A DNA stretch of 64,000 nucleotides, taken from NCBI RefSeq assembly GCF_022344005.1, contig NZ_CP092190.1, positions 372,001 through 436,000 of the forward strand, given 5' to 3'. The notes beneath the pieces are model-generated. The model did no database searches. It had not been told where the DNA came from and saw nothing but the letters and a program-made list of their open reading frames with translations. Origin of the DNA: Deinococcus sp. KNUC1210. GTDB lineage: Bacteria > Deinococcota > Deinococci > Deinococcales > Deinococcaceae. A program made the position numbers and the translations under genes. Positions 1 to 10,025 of the stretch are shown here, piece after piece. Position 1 is the stretch's first letter, and each line of letters starts with the position of its first letter.

Positions 1-266
1 CCGAGGAAGTCGGTCTGGAGCGTTTTTCCGCTGCCCAGTTCGCGGGAGGGTCGCCCGCCGACAACGCGGTCATTACCCGGAATCTGCTTCAGGGGCGCGG
101 CACACCCGCCCAGCAGGCCATCGTGGCGATGAATTCGGGCGCGGCGCTGTATCTGGCCGGGCAGGCCCCCGATCTGGCGGGCGGCGTCCAGCGGGCACGC
201 GAAGTGCTGGCGTCGGGAGCAGCCTGGGAACTGCTGGAGCGGTACGCGGCGCATTCACGCAAATAG
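1..266 (+). CDS. trpD: Anthranilate phosphoribosyltransferase, C-terminal end (partial)
   Basis: This is the last 87 residues of a protein whose start lies before the window; the reading frame begins at base 3. The segment with SPADNAVITRNLLQG and QQAIVAMNSGAALYLAG matches the conserved C-terminal region of TrpD, which joins anthranilate to PRPP in tryptophan synthesis. The end, with the helix ending in AAWELLERYAAHSRK, is a typical TrpD terminus. An intrinsic terminator follows directly, so this is the last gene of its unit. Identification is by motif memory only. Confidence 0.85.
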   Translation, partial: EEVGLERFSAAQFAGGSPADNAVITRNLLQGRGTPAQQAIVAMNSGAALYLAGQAPDLAGGVQRAREVLASGAAWELLERYAAHSRK

Positions 267-303
267 CGGTCCGAATAAGCGTGTGCATCTTGCTGATGGG
301 AAG

Positions 304-345
304 GGGGCTGAAGAGCGTGTAGAGGCTCTTCAGCCCCTTTCCCTC
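304..345 (+). terminator. Intrinsic terminator after trpD
   Basis: A perfect 13-bp stem (304-316 pairing with 325-337) encloses an 8-base loop and is followed by TTTCCCTCTTTT. Confidence 0.85.
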
Positions 346-437
346 TTTTATGAGATCAGCCTCAACGACCTTATGATTCCTTCAAACTGTAGAACTTGAG
401 ACGAATGCAAAGGGCAAAAGTGCTCAGGCTGGTCTTC

Positions 438-1445
438 ATGAAGAAACGCTCTGTTGCTGTGGCCCTGCTGGGCCTGCTGGTTCTCGGATTCGTGGGTGCC
501 CAGGCGATCACGTCTCAGGCGGGCAGCACCCAGCTGACCCCCGCCGCGCCCGCCGGTTCCATGCCGCCGACCTCCACGCTCACGGCGGCCTTCAGCGCCG
601 ACCGCTACAGCTTCGTGCTGCCGGATTTCGGCAACGTGGGCTACTACGTCGACAAGACCGGCACCGGTCGCCCACTGCTGCTCCTGACCAGCATCAATGC
701 CGCTGCCAGCGCCTACGAGATGCGCCCGATCTTTCAGGCGTACCGTGGCAGCCGGCCTGTATACGTGCTGGAATGGCCCGGTTTCGGCTCCAGTGACCGC
801 CCCGACGTGCGCTACACCCCCGAACTGATGACGAGCGCTCTGAAGGCGATGGTGAATATCATCGGCACAGACGTGGACGTGGTGGCGCTGTCGCTGAGCA
901 GCGAATTCGCGGCGCGGGGAGCACTGAGCGAACCGCGCATCCGTTCGCTGGCCCTGATCAGCCCGACCGGGATGGGTAGCGCACAGGGCACCACCCAGGA
1001 GGCCGCCGCGACCGAGAAGGCGCAGAACCTGTACAACGGGCTGGCGTACCCGCTGTGGTCGGGCGCCCTGTATGCCCTGATCGCCAGTCCGCCCAGCATT
1101 CGCTATTTCCTGTCGGGCAGCTTCGAGGGTGCGCCCGATCAGGGGCTGGTCGATTACAGCTACGTTTCGACCCGCCAGCCGGGAGCCAAGTACGCGCCGC
1201 TGTATTTCATCAGCGGGCTGCTGTTCAATGCCGACGCCTACAACGCGCTGTACAGCAAGCTGACCCAGCCGGTGCTGGTGCTGTACGACAAGGACCGCTT
1301 CGTCAATTTCGACCGCCTGCCCGAATTCGTGGCGGCGCACCCGAACGCGCAGGCGGTCAGGATCACACCCACCAAGGGTCTGCCGCAGTTCGAGCAGATG
1401 CAGCAGGTCAAGGCAGCGCTGGACGCATTCTGGGCAAAGAACTAG
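438..1445 (+). CDS. Secreted alpha/beta-hydrolase-fold protein with degenerate active site
   Basis: From the ATG at 438 the protein is 335 residues and opens with a clear signal peptide ([19 protein letters not shown], cleavage near GAQA). An in-frame TTG at 396 would only add a charged tail before the signal, so 438 is preferred. The fold is recognisable from [12 protein letters not shown] and the elbow-like [14 protein letters not shown]. The usual nucleophile elbow GxSxG reads LSLSS, and the segment where the catalytic His normally sits (GHxPxxE) reads KGLPQFEQ with no His. It may be a non-catalytic or altered hydrolase. It stands between the trpD terminator and the convergent alr gene. 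Confidence 0.75.
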   Translation: MKKRSVAVALLGLLVLGFVGAQAITSQAGSTQLTPAAPAGSMPPTSTLTAAFSADRYSFVLPDFGNVGYYVDKTGTGRPLLLLTSINAAASAYEMRPIFQAYRGSRPVYVLEWPGFGSSDRPDVRYTPELMTSALKAMVNIIGTDVDVVALSLSSEFAARGALSEPRIRSLALISPTGMGSAQGTTQEAAATEKAQNLYNGLAYPLWSGALYALIASPPSIRYFLSGSFEGAPDQGLVDYSYVSTRQPGAKYAPLYFISGLLFNADAYNALYSKLTQPVLVLYDKDRFVNFDRLPEFVAAHPNAQAVRITPTKGLPQFEQMQQVKAALDAFWAKN

Positions 1446-1457
1446 GCCAGACCCGGC

Positions 1458-2522
1458 TCAGCCTTCGCTGTTCAGCATCCGCTGCACCCTGCGGCCCACT
1501 CCGGTCAACAGTTCATATTCCGCCAGTCCACCCCACGCCGCTACCTCGCGGGGGTGGACGCTGTGTTCTCCCCACACTTCCAGCCAGTCGCCCGCCTGTA
1601 CGTCCAGCCCGGTCACATCGAGCATGAACTGATCCATGCAGATGCGGCCAAGCACGGCGCGGCGTTCGCCCTGCACCCAGAGATGCGCGTGCCCGGTGGC
1701 GCTACGTGGATAGCCGTCGGCGTACCCGAGCTGCACCGTGGCGGCCTGCGTGTCGTGCGGGGCTGTCCACAGGCCCCCGTAGCTCACCTGTTCGCCCGCC
1801 TGGACGGTGTGGACTGCGCCGACCCGTGCAGACAGCGTCATGACCGGGCGCAGCGGCAGCACGTCTCGCAGATGGTCGGGGGCGTAGCCGTAGCTCGCCA
1901 GACCGGGGCGGGCCAGCGACATGCCCGGCAGCGGCCCGAAGCTCAGGACCCCTGCTCCGTTGGCGGCGTGTGCCAGCACGTCGGGGAACTGCGCCTGCAC
2001 CCTCGCAAACTGTTCGAGCTGCCGACGGGCGCTGCTCAGGTCGGGGTCGTCGGCACTGGCGAGGTGCGTATAGACGCCTGAAAGCTGCCCGCGTTCTGCC
2101 AGCAGGTGCCCCAGCCGCAGCGCTTCATCTGGCTTGGCTCCCAGCCGGTTCATGCCGGTGTCGACCTTCAGATGCACGCGGGCCGTGCCGGGAAGCGCGT
2201 CCACCTCCTCCTGTGTGCCGACCTGAAGCAGAACGCCCAGGTCGCTCAGTTCCTGCATCTCGTCCGGTGCGGCGGGGGTCAGCAGCAGCACCGGTTTGTC
2301 CGGATGCAGCGCGGCGAGTTCGGCGGCTTCCAGCGGCATGGCGACGGCGTAGCCCCACACCTCCGGCAGGTCGCGTGTGGCCTGGACCACCTGTGCCAGT
2401 CCGTGCCCATAGGCGTCGGCCTTGACCGGCAACAGCAGCGGCACGCCTGCCCGCGTGTGCAGTTCGCGGAGGTTATGGACCAGTGCAGAGGCAGACAGGA
2501 CGGCGCGGGAACGGGGCTGCAT
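1458..2522 (-). CDS. alr: Alanine racemase
   Basis: This 354-residue PLP enzyme interconverts L- and D-alanine for peptidoglycan. The PLP lysine lies in [11 protein letters not shown] (about residues 32-42), the catalytic-Tyr region is [10 protein letters not shown], and the C-terminal beta domain has [12 protein letters not shown]. The length is normal for the family. The start is supported by a -10 hexamer TATCCT (minus strand, 2530-2535) seven bases before the ATG, which suggests a leaderless mRNA. The gene converges with the hydrolase gene, leaving 12 bases between stops, and is divergent from the secreted-protein gene at 2684. Confidence 0.95.
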   Translation of the reverse strand: MQPRSRAVLSASALVHNLRELHTRAGVPLLLPVKADAYGHGLAQVVQATRDLPEVWGYAVAMPLEAAELAALHPDKPVLLLTPAAPDEMQELSDLGVLLQVGTQEEVDALPGTARVHLKVDTGMNRLGAKPDEALRLGHLLAERGQLSGVYTHLASADDPDLSSARRQLEQFARVQAQFPDVLAHAANGAGVLSFGPLPGMSLARPGLASYGYAPDHLRDVLPLRPVMTLSARVGAVHTVQAGEQVSYGGLWTAPHDTQAATVQLGYADGYPRSATGHAHLWVQGERRAVLGRICMDQFMLDVTGLDVQAGDWLEVWGEHSVHPREVAAWGGLAEYELLTGVGRRVQRMLNSEG

Positions 2523-2638
2523 GGCGGTCAGGATACCGTGAGGCGGGACGTTCAGCTTCTGGCGAGGCTGGTCCAGTTCTGGGCCGCCCGCTGCTGCCCA
2601 CGCGCTACAGTGGGCCTGCGAACGATCCGTTCTCGCTG

Positions 2639-2666
2639 TTGCTCTCAGGTTTTTCTCACGTATGCT
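2639..2666 (+). promoter_or_regulatory. Promoter for the secreted protein at 2684
   Basis: TTGCTC (2639-2644) and TATGCT (2661-2666) are 16 bases apart. A Shine-Dalgarno GGAGG (2672-2676) lies seven bases before the ATG at 2684, so unlike many neighbours this gene has a leader. Confidence 0.5.
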
Positions 2667-2683
2667 GCTCCGGAGGAGTCTTC

Positions 2684-4750
2684 ATGTTCCAGGATCATAG
2701 TCAACCTTCCCTTCGTCGTTCTTTCTCCTTCGTGCGGCTGGCGCTGTCGTCGGCGCTGCTGCTGGGCGGTCTCGCCAGTGCCCAGGGCGTCACCACGCCG
2801 CGTCCCGGTGCACCCTCGGTGCCCACCACCGCGCCCGTGACGGCCCCCGGCAGCGGTCAGGGCACAGGCGGAATTCTGCCGCTGGTGTCGGTGGGCGAGC
2901 GCTGGGCGCAGAGCACCGAGAGTTACACCATCGTGGTCAGCCCGCAGGACGCCGGAAAGCCGCTGGGCCTTCAGGTCTACAGCCCCTCGCTGAACCTGCA
3001 GGACTATGCCGACGGACGGCGCGGCGTGGGCTACTTCGGAGACGAGCTGTACAAGAAGAACGAGCCGTTTCAGACCACCTTTACGCTGTCGAGCGCGGGT
3101 GGCACGGTGGTTGAGCGGCGCTATCAGGCCAGCCGTGAGCACTCCTGGGAATCGCTGCTGGACGGTGGCCTGCCCGCCGGAACGTACACCCTGGCCGTCA
3201 GGAGCAGTGGCGACGGCAAGAACAGCTTCGCGCTGCGTGTGAATGCGCCGTTCAACCTTCAGACCTCCGATTTCAGTGTGAATGCCCGCGACAGCACGCA
3301 GCAGGACCTGCTGGCCGCCCGCCTGACCGTGCCCCAGAGCTGGGTCGGACAGACGCTCGGCGTCTCGAACTACGACGTAGACGGCCCGCAGGAGGCGCAG
3401 ACCTGGGTGGTGCAGCCAGGCGGCGTGCGCGTCAACCTGACCACTTCCAACGACGGACAGAAGGTGACAGACCGCTTCGTGGTGACGCAGGCGATGGTCG
3501 GTGAATGGCAGGTGTATATCCGGGTGTTGCCGACCACCAAGCAGTATTCCAATGCCGTGCAGTACAGCTTCCGTCTGGGCGATCAGCCGGTGAAGGCCAC
3601 GGTGGGCGGCTTTGCCGATCCTTCCGGCCTAAAACTCGCCAATCAGCTGGTCGTCGATGTGGTCGATCCGCAGGGGCGGCCCATTCCCGGCGCGAGCTAT
3701 TCGGTGGGCAGCGACAACGTGGTGCGCCCCCGACTTCCGCAGGGATACGTGCCGGTGTCGGCGACCGTGCTGGAAGGCACCGGGAACGTGGCTTCACCCA
3801 GCGAACTGCGCTTCACGCCCGGCAACACCCGGCTGCGGTTCGTGGCGAGGCCGCCGCAGGGCGCACTGGCGGTCGATGCGGTGGCGATTTACGGCAATAC
3901 CCGGATGCCGCTGACCAACGTGCCCTTTGAAGTGGACGGCAAGATGTACGCCGCGCCCGTCACGGTGCCGCTGGCTCCCGGCAGCTATCCGGTCACGCCC
4001 AGCCCGATTCCCGGTTCGACTCTTTCGCCTGCTCAGCCGGGCGTGGTGGTCGATGGCACTACCGGCAAGGTCACGCTGGAATACCGCGTCCTGACCGAAG
4101 TGACGCTCAGCACCGCGCCCGATGTGCTGGATGCCTGCGACGTGTCTCAGCTCACCGCCCAGGCCAAGACCGATTTTCCGTATCGTCTGCCGGGCACGCT
4201 GAATCTGCGCCTGCCCGTCGGCTGGACGAGCGATTATCCGCTTCAGCTCCAGGGCGACCTGTCGGCCAGCAGCCCGATCCGTCTGAAGGTGCCTGTCCGC
4301 ATCTGCCGCAGTGACAGTGCCGAGGCGGTGCTCGTGCCTGTCGATGTGCATGCCACGGGCGAGGCCCGCGTGCGCGATCCCGGCGGCGTGAACGTGAGCC
4401 GCACCGTGCAGAACGGCGCACGTCTGCACCTGACCAAAACGGCGGCGGCCATCGGCAATTCAGGTCAGACGAGCGGCACGCAGCAGGGCTACACCATCAC
4501 CCTGACGCTCACCACCGACAGCACCCTCGACAACGTGCAGATTCTCGATCCGCTGCCCAGCGGCGGCACCCAGGGCGTGCGCGGCTCGCTGAACGTGCAG
4601 GGGCCGAGTCTGGCGAATCTTCAGGCCACCCAGTCGGGCGATACCATCGTGCTGCCCCGCGTCATTCCCGGCACCTACACCATCACCTACACGCTGTTCA
4701 GCGATCTTCCCGCCGACCGCATCCTGACGGTTCCGGAACTCGACTGGTAA
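2684..4750 (+). CDS. Large secreted protein with C-terminal DUF11-like domain, function unknown
   Basis: The ATG at 2684 has a strong ribosome site and gives a 688-residue protein with a signal peptide ending near [11 protein letters not shown]. The reading frame is open from 2483, but that extension overlaps the alr promoter. After a Pro/Thr-rich linker come several beta-rich segments. The last 120 residues ([18 protein letters not shown], then [13 protein letters not shown]) resemble DUF11-type surface repeats. No transmembrane anchor or sorting motif is visible, and no enzyme motif is seen. An envelope or surface role is an inference from the architecture only. Confidence 0.75.
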   Translation: MFQDHSQPSLRRSFSFVRLALSSALLLGGLASAQGVTTPRPGAPSVPTTAPVTAPGSGQGTGGILPLVSVGERWAQSTESYTIVVSPQDAGKPLGLQVYSPSLNLQDYADGRRGVGYFGDELYKKNEPFQTTFTLSSAGGTVVERRYQASREHSWESLLDGGLPAGTYTLAVRSSGDGKNSFALRVNAPFNLQTSDFSVNARDSTQQDLLAARLTVPQSWVGQTLGVSNYDVDGPQEAQTWVVQPGGVRVNLTTSNDGQKVTDRFVVTQAMVGEWQVYIRVLPTTKQYSNAVQYSFRLGDQPVKATVGGFADPSGLKLANQLVVDVVDPQGRPIPGASYSVGSDNVVRPRLPQGYVPVSATVLEGTGNVASPSELRFTPGNTRLRFVARPPQGALAVDAVAIYGNTRMPLTNVPFEVDGKMYAAPVTVPLAPGSYPVTPSPIPGSTLSPAQPGVVVDGTTGKVTLEYRVLTEVTLSTAPDVLDACDVSQLTAQAKTDFPYRLPGTLNLRLPVGWTSDYPLQLQGDLSASSPIRLKVPVRICRSDSAEAVLVPVDVHATGEARVRDPGGVNVSRTVQNGARLHLTKTAAAIGNSGQTSGTQQGYTITLTLTTDSTLDNVQILDPLPSGGTQGVRGSLNVQGPSLANLQATQSGDTIVLPRVIPGTYTITYTLFSDLPADRILTVPELDW

Positions 4751-4777
4751 GCCCACCCACCCAGACTCTGCTCGGAG

Positions 4778-4805
4778 GCCCCGCCGATGTCGGTGGGGCT
4801 TTTTT
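4778..4805 (+). terminator. Intrinsic terminator
   Basis: A 10-bp stem (4778-4787 with 4790-4799, one G-T pair) is followed by six T. It ends the transcript of the secreted-protein gene. Confidence 0.85.
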
Positions 4806-4941
4806 GCTGCCGGGCACCCCCGCCGGACACGGGTCTAACTTCCAATATCCGCTCGGCGGCTGTCCTACAGTCGGAAGATCTCATGTTGCCCTCCCGGTTC
4901 GTTTCCCCCTGAAATTCCGATCCACCGCTGGGTTCCGGCCC

Positions 4942-5724
4942 ATGCTTGATACCCTCACCTCGCTGTCGTGGCCGTACCTGCTGGCCCTGTTCGCGCTGGC
5001 GGCGCAGTGGCTCCTGAGCGTCTGGCGCGGGGCCAAGCAGTCGCAGCGTCCGGTGCTGGCGTGGCTGGCGGCTCCCGGTCTGGCGGCGCTGCTGGCGGCC
5101 CCCCTGGTTCTGGGCGGTGAACCGCTGTTCGGGCTTGGTGCGGCGCTGCTGCTGATCGCCACCTACGCGGCGACGGCGTACCGTGCGGCTCCTGCTCAGG
5201 CGCAGGCCAGCGGTGCACGGCCCCGCGCACTGACGGTCGTGCTGCTGCTGCTGTTGCTGGGCGGCATGCTGGAAGGGCTGCATGCGCCTGGCTGGGTCTG
5301 GGCGCTGTGGGCGGGGGCGTTTCTGGCGGGTCTGGCAGGCTGGCTGAGCGTGATGGGCCAGCCGCGCCGTCCGCTGGCGCCGCCGGGGTTCGCGCTGCGC
5401 TTCGGTGGCTACGCGGCTCCGTCCTGGCCCGATCTGGAACTGCGGGTCGAAGGCGACCGCGCCTGGATTCAGAACATCGGCTCCACCAGCCTGCACCTCG
5501 CGGGTTGGTCGTTCAGCGGGGAAAACGCCTGGATTCGTCCACAGGACAACCAGGGGAGACCCCTGCATCTGCTGGCGAAGGGCAGCCGCGCCCAGCTCAC
5601 GCCCTGGCCCGCCGGAACGCTGGGTGTGCGCGTGTGGTACGTGCGTCAGGCCGACCCCGGCAAGCCGCTGGTGTTCCGCGCCGACTGGAAACCGCTCGAC
5701 CATCCTCAGCGCGTGCTGAACTGA
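4942..5724 (+). CDS. Polytopic membrane protein with soluble C-terminal domain, unknown function
   Basis: Starting at the ATG at 4942 (MLDTLTSLSWPYLLALFAL) the protein is 260 residues; the frame is open from 4804 but the extension lies in the upstream terminator. About five hydrophobic helices fill roughly residues 8-135. A soluble tail follows with a short beta-like domain (ELRVEGDRAWIQNIGSTSLHLAGWSF). That pattern, a beta sandwich on a membrane bundle, is seen in uncharacterised Deinococcus proteins. I do not recognise the family. A weak hairpin lies downstream. Confidence 0.65.
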   Translation: MLDTLTSLSWPYLLALFALAAQWLLSVWRGAKQSQRPVLAWLAAPGLAALLAAPLVLGGEPLFGLGAALLLIATYAATAYRAAPAQAQASGARPRALTVVLLLLLLGGMLEGLHAPGWVWALWAGAFLAGLAGWLSVMGQPRRPLAPPGFALRFGGYAAPSWPDLELRVEGDRAWIQNIGSTSLHLAGWSFSGENAWIRPQDNQGRPLHLLAKGSRAQLTPWPAGTLGVRVWYVRQADPGKPLVFRADWKPLDHPQRVLN

Positions 5725-5750
5725 GGCGGCGGTTCCGGTCGCCGTGCAGC

Positions 5751-5776
5751 CTGAGGGTAGATAGCGTGGCCCTCAG
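5751..5776 (+). terminator. Possible terminator hairpin
   Basis: CTGAGGG (5751-5757) pairs with CCCTCAG (5770-5776), followed by the AT-rich ATAAATCATT. The T-run is poor. Confidence 0.4.
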
Positions 5777-5814
5777 ATAAATCATTGATCGCTCTTTCGC
5801 AGAATTGACTGCGC

Positions 5815-5820
5815 TATACT
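5815..5820 (+). promoter_or_regulatory. -10 hexamer for the tandem HspR-like gene
   Basis: TATACT lies ten bases before the ATG at 5831, leaving room for only a few bases of 5' leader. No convincing HAIR operator (CTTGAG/CTCAAG) is seen here. Confidence 0.5.
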
Positions 5821-5830
5821 CATCTTAGTT

Positions 5831-6559
5831 ATGTCCACCGACGCAAAGCAACGCCCTGTCTACGTCATCAGCGTGGCGGCTGAACTGGTGGATATGCACC
5901 CTCAGACGCTGCGACTGTACGAGCGCAAAGGTCTGATCCGTCCGGGAAGAAGCAGCGGCAAGACCCGGCTGTACAGCGAACGCGATATCGACCATCTGCG
6001 CGAAATTCGGCGGCTGACGCAGGAACTCGGCGTGAATCTGGCAGGCGTCGAAGAGGTGATGCGCCTTCAGCACGAACTCGACGATATTCAGGACGACTTC
6101 GAAGCCGAGATCGAGCGGCTGGAAGACGAAATCCGTGCGCGGGTCCAGAATCAGGCGCTGCCCTCCAGCGGTGAGGCCAGCGGCGCGGCGCCCGATCCCA
6201 AAGACCGCCCGGTCTACGTGATCTCGATTGCTGCCGAACTGGTGGACATGCACCCTCAGACGCTGCGGCTGTACGAGCGCAAAAACCTGATCCGTCCGGG
6301 CAGGAGCAGCGGCAAGACCCGGCTGTACAGCGAGCGCGACATCGAGCATCTGCGCGAGATCCGGCGATTTACCCAGGAACTCGGCGTGAATCTGGCGGGC
6401 GTCGAGGAGATCATGCGCCTGCGATTCGAGCTGGAAGGCACGCGTTCCAAGCTCGAAGGCCGCATCTCCTCGATCCAGCAGGACATCCAGAGCCGCATGA
6501 CGGCGTGGCGCGAACTGCCTGCGCCCGCAGCTTCCGAAGCCGAATCCGGCGAAGAATGA
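5831..6559 (+). CDS. hspR: Tandem-duplicated HspR/MerR-type regulator
   Basis: HspR proteins are MerR-type repressors of chaperone genes that bind as dimers; a usual one is about 125 residues. This one is 242 residues and holds two HspR units in one chain. Residues 8-80 and 126-198 are nearly the same, offset by 118 residues; both contain [34 protein letters not shown] and [13 protein letters not shown]. The DNA of the two halves is also very similar, so the duplication is not old. An acidic coiled-coil linker (residues 82-110) joins them, and a second coil ends the protein. It would be a covalent dimer. The following Nudix gene overlaps it by ATGA. The symbol is assigned by domain similarity, not proof. 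Confidence 0.8.
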   Translation: MSTDAKQRPVYVISVAAELVDMHPQTLRLYERKGLIRPGRSSGKTRLYSERDIDHLREIRRLTQELGVNLAGVEEVMRLQHELDDIQDDFEAEIERLEDEIRARVQNQALPSSGEASGAAPDPKDRPVYVISIAAELVDMHPQTLRLYERKNLIRPGRSSGKTRLYSERDIEHLREIRRFTQELGVNLAGVEEIMRLRFELEGTRSKLEGRISSIQQDIQSRMTAWRELPAPAASEAESGEE

Positions 6560-6963
6560 TCCAGCGGGTCGGCGCGGGGGTGGCCTGCCTGAACAGCGTA
6601 GGTGAACTCCTGATGATCCGTCGCCGGGACAACGGACGGTGGGACCTGCCCGGCGGTGGCGTGGAAGCGGGTGAAGTCGTCGAACACGCGGCGCGGCGCG
6701 AACTGAACGAGGAAACTGGGCTGACAGCGCAGGATCTGCAACTGCTCGGGGTGTTCAGTGGTCCCACGGCGGTGCATACCTATCCAGACGGGAATGTGGT
6801 CGCGTGGGTCACGGTGCTGTATCTGTGCCGCGGGTGGTCGGGTGTGCCTGCGCCTGCCGACGACGCCTGCGAGGTCGGCTGGTTCGCGTTCTCCAGCGTG
6901 CCGGGGGAATTGTCTAAAGCCACCGCCTCATATTTGGAGTGCGTCCGGGCAGCTATCCTGTAG
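6556..6963 (+). CDS. Nudix hydrolase
   Basis: The 135-residue protein begins at the ATG overlapping the hspR stop (ATGA at 6556-6559), so the two are probably translationally coupled. The Nudix box is complete: GGVEAGE, then seven residues, then RELNEETGL (about residues 34-56). Such enzymes cleave nucleoside diphosphates linked to another group; the substrate cannot be told from sequence. Deinococcus is known for many Nudix genes, often suggested to clean the nucleotide pool. Confidence 0.9.
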   Translation: MIQRVGAGVACLNSVGELLMIRRRDNGRWDLPGGGVEAGEVVEHAARRELNEETGLTAQDLQLLGVFSGPTAVHTYPDGNVVAWVTVLYLCRGWSGVPAPADDACEVGWFAFSSVPGELSKATASYLECVRAAIL

Positions 6964-7017
6964 ATCTCTTGAGGACGAGTCCATTCGCATACCATTCAAT
7001 CCCCCGGCAGGTCTGCC

Positions 7018-7902
7018 GTGAGTGACCTCTGGGCCATCGGTGACGTTCACGGGGCGCTGAGTACGCTCCGTACCCTGCTGCAACGCGCCCGCCTGACCGA
7101 TTTCGAAGACAACTGGCTGGGCGACGGGGCCACCGTGGTCTTTCTGGGCGACCTCGTCGACAGAGGACCGGACGGCGCGGGCGTACTTCATCTGGTGCAG
7201 CATCTGGAACGGCAGGCTGCCGAGGTGGGTGGGCAGGTGGTGAGCCTGCTCGGAAACCACGAGGTCATGCTGATGGCAGCGATGCGCTTCCGGGGGCCTC
7301 CACGCTGGGCGGCGGGCTATCTGTCGCCGGGCCTGTTCGAGTACTGGCGGCAGAACGGCGGTCAGCCGCATGATCTGGCCCGTCTCGAACCCGACGATCT
7401 GGCGTGGCTTCAGGCCCGCCCCGTGCTGTACCGCCATGCCGACTGGCTGTTCTGCCACGCCGATTCGCAGCTGTACCTGAGTCTGGGCAAGACCATAGAG
7501 GCGGTGCATGGGAGCGTCCAGACGCTGCTGAATGCCAAGAGCAGCGATGTCTGGATCGACTTCCTGAATGCCTTCTCCGAGCGCGAGGGCTTTCGCGGCC
7601 GACAGGGGCTGAGCCGCGTCGCCAGGATGCTGGAGGTGTTCGGGGGCCACAAGATCGTTCACGGTCATACTCCCGTCTTCGTGCTTCAGAATGTGCCGTC
7701 TGGCCCGTATGTCTCGCCGTACCTCTACGCCGATGAACAGGTGCTGGCGCTCGATAGTGCGATGGCCTACCAGAAGGGAGCAGGCTTCATCGTGCGGCTC
7801 GATGCCGACGTGAGCAGACTGACCCACCCGGAGGCGACGGGCGTGCTCGACACCATCTTCCTGAGCGACATCCTGACCGGCGTGGGCACCTTCGAGCCCT
7901 GA
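7018..7902 (+). CDS. Calcineurin-like metallophosphoesterase (PPP / Ap4A-hydrolase type)
   Basis: The GTG at 7018 starts a 294-residue protein with the full dinuclear-metal signature: AIGDVHGAL (residues 4-12), [22 protein letters not shown] and late VHGHTPVF. The GDxHG-GDxVDRG-GNHE pattern is that of serine/threonine phosphatases and symmetrical Ap4A hydrolases. Which one it is cannot be decided here. An AGG four to six bases before the start may serve as a weak ribosome site. Confidence 0.85.
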   Translation: MSDLWAIGDVHGALSTLRTLLQRARLTDFEDNWLGDGATVVFLGDLVDRGPDGAGVLHLVQHLERQAAEVGGQVVSLLGNHEVMLMAAMRFRGPPRWAAGYLSPGLFEYWRQNGGQPHDLARLEPDDLAWLQARPVLYRHADWLFCHADSQLYLSLGKTIEAVHGSVQTLLNAKSSDVWIDFLNAFSEREGFRGRQGLSRVARMLEVFGGHKIVHGHTPVFVLQNVPSGPYVSPYLYADEQVLALDSAMAYQKGAGFIVRLDADVSRLTHPEATGVLDTIFLSDILTGVGTFEP

Positions 7903-8011
7903 CGATGATCGGCTGCGGCGGAGTTCCGGGGCCGCCAGACTCCAGCCGGAATGTTTAGAGAAAGCGTGGATTCGGGACTGCCTGACCGCCTGCGGCGCTA
8001 CAATCACGCGC

Positions 8012-9394
8012 ATGACCCTGAAAGACGTGGTAGAGGACACCTACGCCCAGGCCCAGGATGAACTGTTCGAGCTGCTGCGGATCGCGTCCGTCAGTGCCGA
8101 TCCTGCCTACAAGCCAGAGATGCAGCGGGCCGCCGAGTATCTTCAGAGCAAGCTGGGCACACTGGGATTCATCGCCCGTATCGACGCGACGGCGGGGCAT
8201 CCGGTGGTGTATGCCGAGCGCCTGCAAGCGCCGGATGCGCCCACGGTCCTGATCTACGGGCACTACGACGTGCAGCCCCCCGCACCGCTCGACAAGTGGC
8301 AGACGCCGCCCTTCGAGCCGTCCATCCGCGAGGGCCGCATCTACGCTCGCGGCGCGACCGACGACAAGGGGCAGGCGTACGCCCATGTGCGCGGCGTCGA
8401 AGCGCTGCTGACGCAGGGTGAACTGCCGGTCAATGTCAAATTTCTGCTGGAAGGCGAGGAAGAGATCGGCAGCCCCAACCTGGAAGCGTACCTGGAGGCG
8501 CACGCCAGCGAACTGAAGGCCGACGTGATCGTGATTTCCGACGGCTCGCGCTTTGCCCCCGACGTGCCCACCGTGACCTACGGTCTGCGCGGCTTGAGCT
8601 ACGTGGAAGTGCACGTGACCGGCGCGAACCGCGACCTGCACAGCGGCAGCTACGGCGGAGCCGCGCCCAACGCCATCAACATGCTCGCCCAGATCATCAC
8701 CCGCCTCAAAGACGACCAGGGCCGCATCACCATTCCCGGCTTCTACGACGGGATCGAGGACCTGACCGACGAGGAGCGGCACATGTGGGCGCAGCTGCCA
8801 CACGACGACGCCGAGTTCGCGGGCAGCATCGGGGCGAGCGCTCTGCCCGGCGAGACTGGCTACACCACGCTCGAACGCCTGTGGGCGCGGCCCACCCTCG
8901 ATGTCAATGGCATCTGGGGCGGCTATCAGGGTGAGGGCAGCAAAACCGTCATCGCGGGGCAGGCCGGAGCCAAGATCAGCATGCGGCTGGTGCCGGGCCA
9001 GGACCCGGAGCGCATCACAAAGCTGATTCAGGATTACATTCCCACCATCGCCCCGGAAGGTGCCCAGGTGGAAGTCGTGGCGCTGCACGGCGGCCAACCG
9101 GTCAAGATCGATCTCGACAATGCCTATGTGCGGGCGGCCGGCCGGGCGCTGGAAGCGGTCTACGGCAAGACGCCCTCGTTCACGCGGGGCGGCGGCAGCA
9201 TTCCCATCGTGGCGGCTTTCCGGAGCGTGCTCAAGGCCCCGGTGGTGCTGGTCGATTTCGGGCTGAACGCTGACGCGCCGCACAGCCCCAACGAGAGCTT
9301 CGCGGTGGAGGATTACCGGAACGGCATCCTGACGAGCGCCGCGCTGCTTCAGGAACTGGGCAGTGCTCGTCAGTCCGCTCAGGACAGCGTTTGA
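8012..9394 (+). CDS. M20-family metallopeptidase (dipeptidase)
   Basis: This 460-residue protein has all M20 zinc ligands: YGHYDVQP (His84, Asp86), [18 protein letters not shown] with the catalytic Glu pair, the Asp of [11 protein letters not shown], and a late His in [12 protein letters not shown]. The middle holds the dimerisation domain. The sequence is closest to cytosolic non-specific dipeptidases of the M20A/F group, which hydrolyse short peptides. The start is set by a leaderless -10, TACAAT (7999-8004), seven bases before the ATG. The following gene overlaps the stop codon. Confidence 0.9.
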   Translation: MTLKDVVEDTYAQAQDELFELLRIASVSADPAYKPEMQRAAEYLQSKLGTLGFIARIDATAGHPVVYAERLQAPDAPTVLIYGHYDVQPPAPLDKWQTPPFEPSIREGRIYARGATDDKGQAYAHVRGVEALLTQGELPVNVKFLLEGEEEIGSPNLEAYLEAHASELKADVIVISDGSRFAPDVPTVTYGLRGLSYVEVHVTGANRDLHSGSYGGAAPNAINMLAQIITRLKDDQGRITIPGFYDGIEDLTDEERHMWAQLPHDDAEFAGSIGASALPGETGYTTLERLWARPTLDVNGIWGGYQGEGSKTVIAGQAGAKISMRLVPGQDPERITKLIQDYIPTIAPEGAQVEVVALHGGQPVKIDLDNAYVRAAGRALEAVYGKTPSFTRGGGSIPIVAAFRSVLKAPVVLVDFGLNADAPHSPNESFAVEDYRNGILTSAALLQELGSARQSAQDSV

Positions 9395-9960
9395 GGATAG
9401 GATTTCTCTCCTCGCATGGGGGGAGCGGCATGCGGGCGGTGTTGGAAGCGGTGGAGCGCGGCGAACTGGATGCACGGGGCGTGCTGTGTATCAGCAACAA
9501 TTCGGCGTCTCCGGCGCTGGAGACAGCGCGGCGCTTCGGGCTGCACACGCTGCACCTGAGCGCCCGCACCTTTCCAGACCCTGCCGCCCTCGACGCTGCC
9601 ATGCTCGCGGCTTTCCGCACAGCACAGGCCGATACCGTGGTGCTCAGCGGCTACATGAAGGCGCTCGGCCCAGCCGTCCTGAACGCCTATGCCGGGCGAC
9701 TGCTGAACGTTCATCCGAGCCTGCTGCCGAAGTACGGTGGGCGCGGCATGTACGGCGATCTGGTTCACGCGGCGGTGCTGGCAGCGGGCGAGAGCGAGTC
9801 GGGCGCGACGGTACACGCCGTCGAAGACGAGATCGATGGTGGTCCGGTGCTGTTGCAGTCGCGGGTTCCTGTGCTGCCGGGCGATACGGTCGAGAGCCTG
9901 CGGGCGCGGGTACAGGCCACCGAGGGGCCGCTGCTGATCGAGGCGCTTCGGGCGCTGTAG
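9391..9960 (+). CDS. purN: Phosphoribosylglycinamide formyltransferase (PurN-type)
   Basis: The 189-residue protein starts with TTG, which shares bases with the stop of the M20 gene, so the two are likely coupled. The start is right because the first strand ([18 protein letters not shown]) is the usual PurN beginning. The formyltransferase core is present: [26 protein letters not shown] with the catalytic Asn and His, and [12 protein letters not shown] with the catalytic Asp. PurN transfers a formyl group from 10-formyl-THF to GAR in purine synthesis. The N-terminal SSHGGSG differs from the usual SGxGSNL, so substrate may differ. Confidence 0.8.
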   Translation: MRIGFLSSHGGSGMRAVLEAVERGELDARGVLCISNNSASPALETARRFGLHTLHLSARTFPDPAALDAAMLAAFRTAQADTVVLSGYMKALGPAVLNAYAGRLLNVHPSLLPKYGGRGMYGDLVHAAVLAAGESESGATVHAVEDEIDGGPVLLQSRVPVLPGDTVESLRARVQATEGPLLIEALRAL

Positions 9961-9972
9961 CCTGCTGAAGTG

Positions 9973-10016
9973 CAGGAAGAGGGAGCCTCTGCATGAACGG
10001 AGGCTCCCTCTTCCTG
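9973..10016. terminator. Bidirectional hairpin between convergent genes
   Basis: A perfect 17-bp stem (9973-9989 with 10000-10016) lies between two converging genes. It lacks a T-run on either side, so its strength is uncertain. Confidence 0.6.
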
Positions 10017-10025
10017 TGATCAAGG

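Noticed and set aside
2483..2683. Longer N-terminus for the 688-residue secreted protein
   Set aside because: The extension overlaps the alr start region and would bury the signal peptide and ribosome site seen at 2672-2684.
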